Assembly (NCBI GenBank): GCA_000438295.1
Contig: FR901049.1
Location: forward strand, 1-34,878
Length of the DNA: 34,878 nt
Origin: Clostridium sp. CAG:451
GTDB taxonomy: Bacteria; Bacillota_I; Bacilli_A; RF39; UBA660
Reading direction: 5' to 3'
Made by a program: the position numbers and the translations under genes. The notes beneath the pieces were generated by a model that worked only from the letters and a program-made list of their open reading frames with translations, did not search any database and was not told where the DNA came from. Positions 32,287-34,878 of the stretch are shown one piece after another. Position 1 is the first letter of the stretch; the number at the start of each line of letters is the position of its first letter.

Positions 32287-33021
32287 TTATTCTGACTTTT
32301 CTTCTACTTGTTCAACTGGTGCTTCTACAGCTTCTTCGATAACTTCATTAGATTCCTTTTGATAAGTAATTAAGTCAGCTGCATCATTTTTTTGACTTGG
32401 CTTTTTAACGGCTGTTCTGATTTGAACAAGACCTTTTTTTGGTCCAGGTACGTTTCCTTTAATTAAGATAATGTTATTTTCTAAATCAACTGCAACGATT
32501 TCAAGATTTTGAACAGTAGATTTTACATTACCCATTTGTCCAGGTAACTTTTTACCTTTTAATACATGCATTGGTCTCATTGTACCTAAAGAACCAACTC
32601 CACGATGGTATTGAGAACCGTGTCCCATAGGTCCACGAGATTGATTATAACGTTTGATAACACCTTGGAAACCTTTTCCTTTGCTGATACCTGTTACATC
32701 AACTATTTCTCCAGCTTCAAAAATTGAAGCATCAATTACTTGACCTAAAGTATAATCATTTGTATCAACGCCCCTGATTTCTTTTAAGAAGCGCTTAGGT
32801 TCTGTATTAGCTTTTTTGGCATGACCAATTTCTGGTTTATTACTTCTTTTTTCAGTAATAGTATCAAACCCTAATTGAATTGCATCATAACCTTCTTTTT
32901 CTGTTGTCTTAATTTGAGTTACAACATTAGGCTCAACAGAAACAACAGTTACAGGAATTAATTTTCCTTCTGTTGTGAAAACTTGTGTCATTCCGACTTT
33001 TTTTCCTAAGATTCCTTTCAT
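32287..33021 (-). CDS. rplC: 50S ribosomal protein L3
   Basis: 244 residues, longer than the usual 205-215. MKGILGKKVGMTQVFTTEGKLIPVTVV and GKGFQGVIKRYNQSRGPMGHGSQYHR are diagnostic. The extra acidic tail (about residues 212-244), rich in Glu and Val and ending QVEEKSE, is probably disordered. The core near the peptidyl transferase centre is standard. Confidence 0.97.
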   Translation of the reverse strand: MKGILGKKVGMTQVFTTEGKLIPVTVVSVEPNVVTQIKTTEKEGYDAIQLGFDTITEKRSNKPEIGHAKKANTEPKRFLKEIRGVDTNDYTLGQVIDASIFEAGEIVDVTGISKGKGFQGVIKRYNQSRGPMGHGSQYHRGVGSLGTMRPMHVLKGKKLPGQMGNVKSTVQNLEIVAVDLENNIILIKGNVPGPKKGLVQIRTAVKKPSQKNDAADLITYQKESNEVIEEAVEAPVEQVEEKSE

Positions 33022-33033
33022 TTTTTCCTCCTA

Positions 33034-33345
33034 TTAAATCATTTTGATTTGAATGTCTACACCACTTGGTAAATCTAAACGTTTTAAAGCTTCAATTGCA
33101 TCCTTATTAGGATTTTTGATATCAATTAAACGTTTGTGTGTACGCATTTCGAATTGTTCACGACTATCTTTATATTTGTGAACAGCTCTTAAGATTGTAA
33201 ACTTTTCAATTTCAGTAGGTAATGGTACAGGTCCAACAACCTCTCCTCCACTTCTTTTGACAGTTTCTACAATTCTTGTTACAGCATCGTCAAGCACTCT
33301 GTGATCATAAGCCTTTAACTTGATGCGAACTTTTTCTGTTGACAT
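33034..33345 (-). CDS. rpsJ: 30S ribosomal protein S10
   Basis: 103 residues. VRIKLKAYDHRVLDDAVTRIVETV and GPVPLPTEIEKFTILRAVHKYKDSREQFEMRTHKR are diagnostic. First gene of the S10-spc-alpha operon, preceded by GGGAGG and a leader of about 115 bases. Confidence 0.99.
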   Translation of the reverse strand: MSTEKVRIKLKAYDHRVLDDAVTRIVETVKRSGGEVVGPVPLPTEIEKFTILRAVHKYKDSREQFEMRTHKRLIDIKNPNKDAIEALKRLDLPSGVDIQIKMI

Positions 33346-33462
33346 AGTAACTTCCTCCCTTCGCCTATATCTAGTATAGACTTGCTCCGTGCGAATAACC
33401 CGATTTCCATTGTCAACTTAACCTGGCGTATCGGCAACCTCTCACATCTAAGCAGTCACACG
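33346..33462 (-). promoter_or_regulatory. Leader of the S10 operon, possibly structured
   Basis: The stretch between the promoter and rpsJ holds no gene. It is less AT-rich than the surrounding spacers. On the minus strand CCGAT (33434-33430) can pair with ATCGG (33404-33400), and CTATA/TATAG form a small hairpin at about 33366-33380. This may be an autoregulatory leader as in other S10 operons, but I match it to no named family. Confidence 0.35.
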
Positions 33463-33468
33463 TATTTA

Positions 33469-33497
33469 ATTTTAACATACTATTTCTATAAAAACAA
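33469..33497 (-). promoter_or_regulatory. Promoter of the S10 operon
   Basis: TTGTTT (33497-33492) and TAAAAT (33474-33469) are separated by 17 bases on the minus strand, and TGT sits directly before the -10 (extended -10). Confidence 0.65.
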
Positions 33498-33559
33498 GCA
33501 ATTTTTCCTTAAAAAATTGATTTTTTGTGAATATTTTTTCTAAAAAAAGTGTAAAGCCG

Positions 33560-34759
33560 CTAATTTTTAATTTTTTTAGTAGTTTTACTAGCAAATTTTA
33601 CACTATCCCTTCCAAATTTATTTATAATTTCATCCATTACCTTTTCAACTTCACTAACTTCTTTTTTTTCCATATTATCAAAAATTGACATCTGTTCTTT
33701 TTTTTCATCTGTTAAGTCCGAAAGTCTAATACCTATATTTCTAATAGGCTCTTCCCGCCAACTTCTTGAAAGTAAAATTAATACTTGATTATATATATCA
33801 GCAGTTGAATTAGTCGAATTATCCATAGTCATTTGGTGGGAGTAATTTTTAAATAGAAAATTTCTATATGTAATAGCAACTGCCCTAGCATAAAGATTTT
33901 TTCTTCTAAGATCAAAGGTAACACTTTCTACTTCATCAAATAAAACTTTTTCTAATTCTTCTTTCTTTGTATAGTCATATGGCAGAGTTCTAGAAATACT
34001 AATACATTTATTTTTATCACTTTTAGGAACAACAGGTGAATAATCAATTCCTCTAGAAGCTTCTAGAAAATAATCACCCTGTTTTTTAAAGTGTTTCTTT
34101 AAAAAGGTAGGTGAACATTTAGCTAAATCTCCTATTGTTCTTATTCCCAGCTCTTCTAACCTTCTAGCAGAACTTCTTCCTAACATAAATAAATCATTTA
34201 CGGGAAGGGACCACATCTTAGTTTCAATTTCATTCATATAGAGAGTATGAACTCTATCTGGTTTTTCAAAGTCACTGGCCATTTTAGCACAAAGCTTATT
34301 TTCACCAATTCCAATATTTACTGTAAAACCATATTTTTCTCTAATATCATTCTTTATTTTATAAGCAAGTTTTACATAATTATTACCATAAAGTAAAGAG
34401 GTACCTGTCATATCTAAAAAACATTCATCTATTGAATATTGTTCAATGTTAGGAGTATAACTAGCTAAATAATCATATAGTTTTTTAGACTGTTCTACAT
34501 AAAAAGGATAGTTAGGTGGAAAAATTTCTATCCAACCACACTTTTTTCTTGCACTATACAAAGTCTCTGCTGTAACGATTCCATATTTCTTAGCAACAGG
34601 ACTTTTAGCAAGCACTATCCCTTTTCTTTGCTTTTCATCCCCACCAATAACGGATGGAATCTTTCTAATATCCTTTTTGTATCCTTTTTTTAATAAATAA
34701 ACAGCTGTCCATGATAAAAAAGCATTATTAACATCTATATGAAAAATGATTCTTGACAT
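33560..34759 (-). CDS. dinB: Y-family DNA polymerase IV-like
   Basis: Error-prone translesion polymerase. 399 residues from the ATG at 34759, with AGGAGG upstream. Catalytic acidic residues are Asp9 in FHIDVNNAF and Asp111-Glu112 in YSIDECFLDMTG. The steric-gate position keeps Phe14; the preceding Asn-Asn-Ala replaces the usual 'DxF'. The helix-hairpin-helix (LGIRTIGDLAKCSPTFLKKHF) and the little-finger domain follow. EQMSIFD near residue 370 resembles the beta-clamp binding motif. No LexA box was found near the promoter, so SOS control is not shown. Confidence 0.92.
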   Translation of the reverse strand: MSRIIFHIDVNNAFLSWTAVYLLKKGYKKDIRKIPSVIGGDEKQRKGIVLAKSPVAKKYGIVTAETLYSARKKCGWIEIFPPNYPFYVEQSKKLYDYLASYTPNIEQYSIDECFLDMTGTSLLYGNNYVKLAYKIKNDIREKYGFTVNIGIGENKLCAKMASDFEKPDRVHTLYMNEIETKMWSLPVNDLFMLGRSSARRLEELGIRTIGDLAKCSPTFLKKHFKKQGDYFLEASRGIDYSPVVPKSDKNKCISISRTLPYDYTKKEELEKVLFDEVESVTFDLRRKNLYARAVAITYRNFLFKNYSHQMTMDNSTNSTADIYNQVLILLSRSWREEPIRNIGIRLSDLTDEKKEQMSIFDNMEKKEVSEVEKVMDEIINKFGRDSVKFASKTTKKIKN

Positions 34760-34780
34760 AATACCTCCTTTTTTGTCTAT

Positions 34781-34809
34781 ATTATACAATACACTTGTTT
34801 TATTATCAA
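34781..34809 (-). promoter_or_regulatory. Strong promoter of the DNA polymerase gene
   Basis: TTGATA (34809-34804) and TATAAT (34786-34781) are separated by 17 bases on the minus strand, followed by AGGAGG and the ATG at 34759. Confidence 0.85.
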
Positions 34810-34814
34810 AGAAC

Positions 34815-34837
34815 AAAACTGAAAATAATTTTTTCAG
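34815..34837 (-). terminator. Weak hairpin, possible terminator of an upstream gene
   Basis: CTGAAAA, a 5-base loop, TTTTCAG (34837-34819), then TTTTG on the minus strand, just before the polymerase promoter. The stem is AT-rich and the call is tentative. Confidence 0.4.
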
Positions 34838-34866
34838 CAGCCTTACCTCACGGTAAGGCTTTTCTG
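34838..34866 (+). terminator. Hairpin at the window edge, plus-strand terminator-like
   Basis: GCCTTACC-TCAC-GGTAAGGC (34840-34859) is a perfect 8-bp stem followed by TTTT; flanking GCAG/CTGC could extend it. No plus-strand gene precedes it inside the window. Confidence 0.5.
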
Positions 34867-34878
34867 CTTCACCGAACT

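Noticed and set aside
33499..33519. Hairpin CAATTTTT/AAAAATTG after the polymerase gene as a terminator
   Set aside because: The stem is entirely A-T but for the closing pairs, overlaps the S10 promoter and has no clean T-tail.

Overview
The window is AT-rich (roughly 70% by eye) DNA from a low-GC Bacillota, most likely an uncultured host-associated member of Bacilli (RF39/Erysipelotrichia-like; this placement is inference). Pointers are the S10-spc-alpha ribosomal gene order, a tyrosine T-box, YtxG/YtxH-like genes, FemAB-type transferases, sortase and thioester-adhesin genes, type Z S14, and use of TGA, TAA and TAG as stops (standard code). Nearly all genes lie on the minus strand. Plus-strand genes sit at 8405-12076 and 16906-18926.

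Layout from low to high coordinate. 1-3230: a T-box-controlled tyrS operon (minus), carrying a membrane-anchored beta-propeller-like protein and a small histidine-phosphatase-fold protein without catalytic residues. 3246-7664: a lipoprotein, a charged disordered protein, a YtxG-like and a YtxH-like protein, then a compact regulatory segment (5124-5290) with a 16-codon leader ORF containing a G9 tract, competing hairpins and an intrinsic terminator, then a large secreted protein. 7714-8328: trmB. 8405-12076 (plus): a small coiled-coil protein, an EEP-family hydrolase and two tandem FemAB aminoacyl transferases. 12105-13274 (minus): an isolated gene with its own promoter, possibly of PBECR4-nuclease type, cut by one in-frame TAA. 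13338-16679 (minus): corA, a DUF421/YetF membrane protein and fhs. 16680-16905: a divergent intergenic region with repeated CTGAATTT sites. 16906-18926 (plus): a thioester-domain adhesin and its sortase. 18947-19294: a small membrane protein.

19352-33345 is one 29-gene minus-strand operon, rpsJ to rplQ, containing secY, adk, map, infA and rpoA. It lacks rpmD (L30) between rpsE and rplO. It is preceded by a promoter and a possibly structured leader. 33560-34759 is a Y-family DNA polymerase with a strong promoter.

Most likely to be new: the leader-peptide/G9/terminator segment before the 625-residue surface protein; the nonsense-interrupted gene at 12105-13274; the thioester adhesin that lacks a membrane anchor beside a sortase with an altered arginine site; and the pseudo-phosphatase in the tyrS operon. 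No tRNA, rRNA, CRISPR array, insertion sequence or prophage module was seen.
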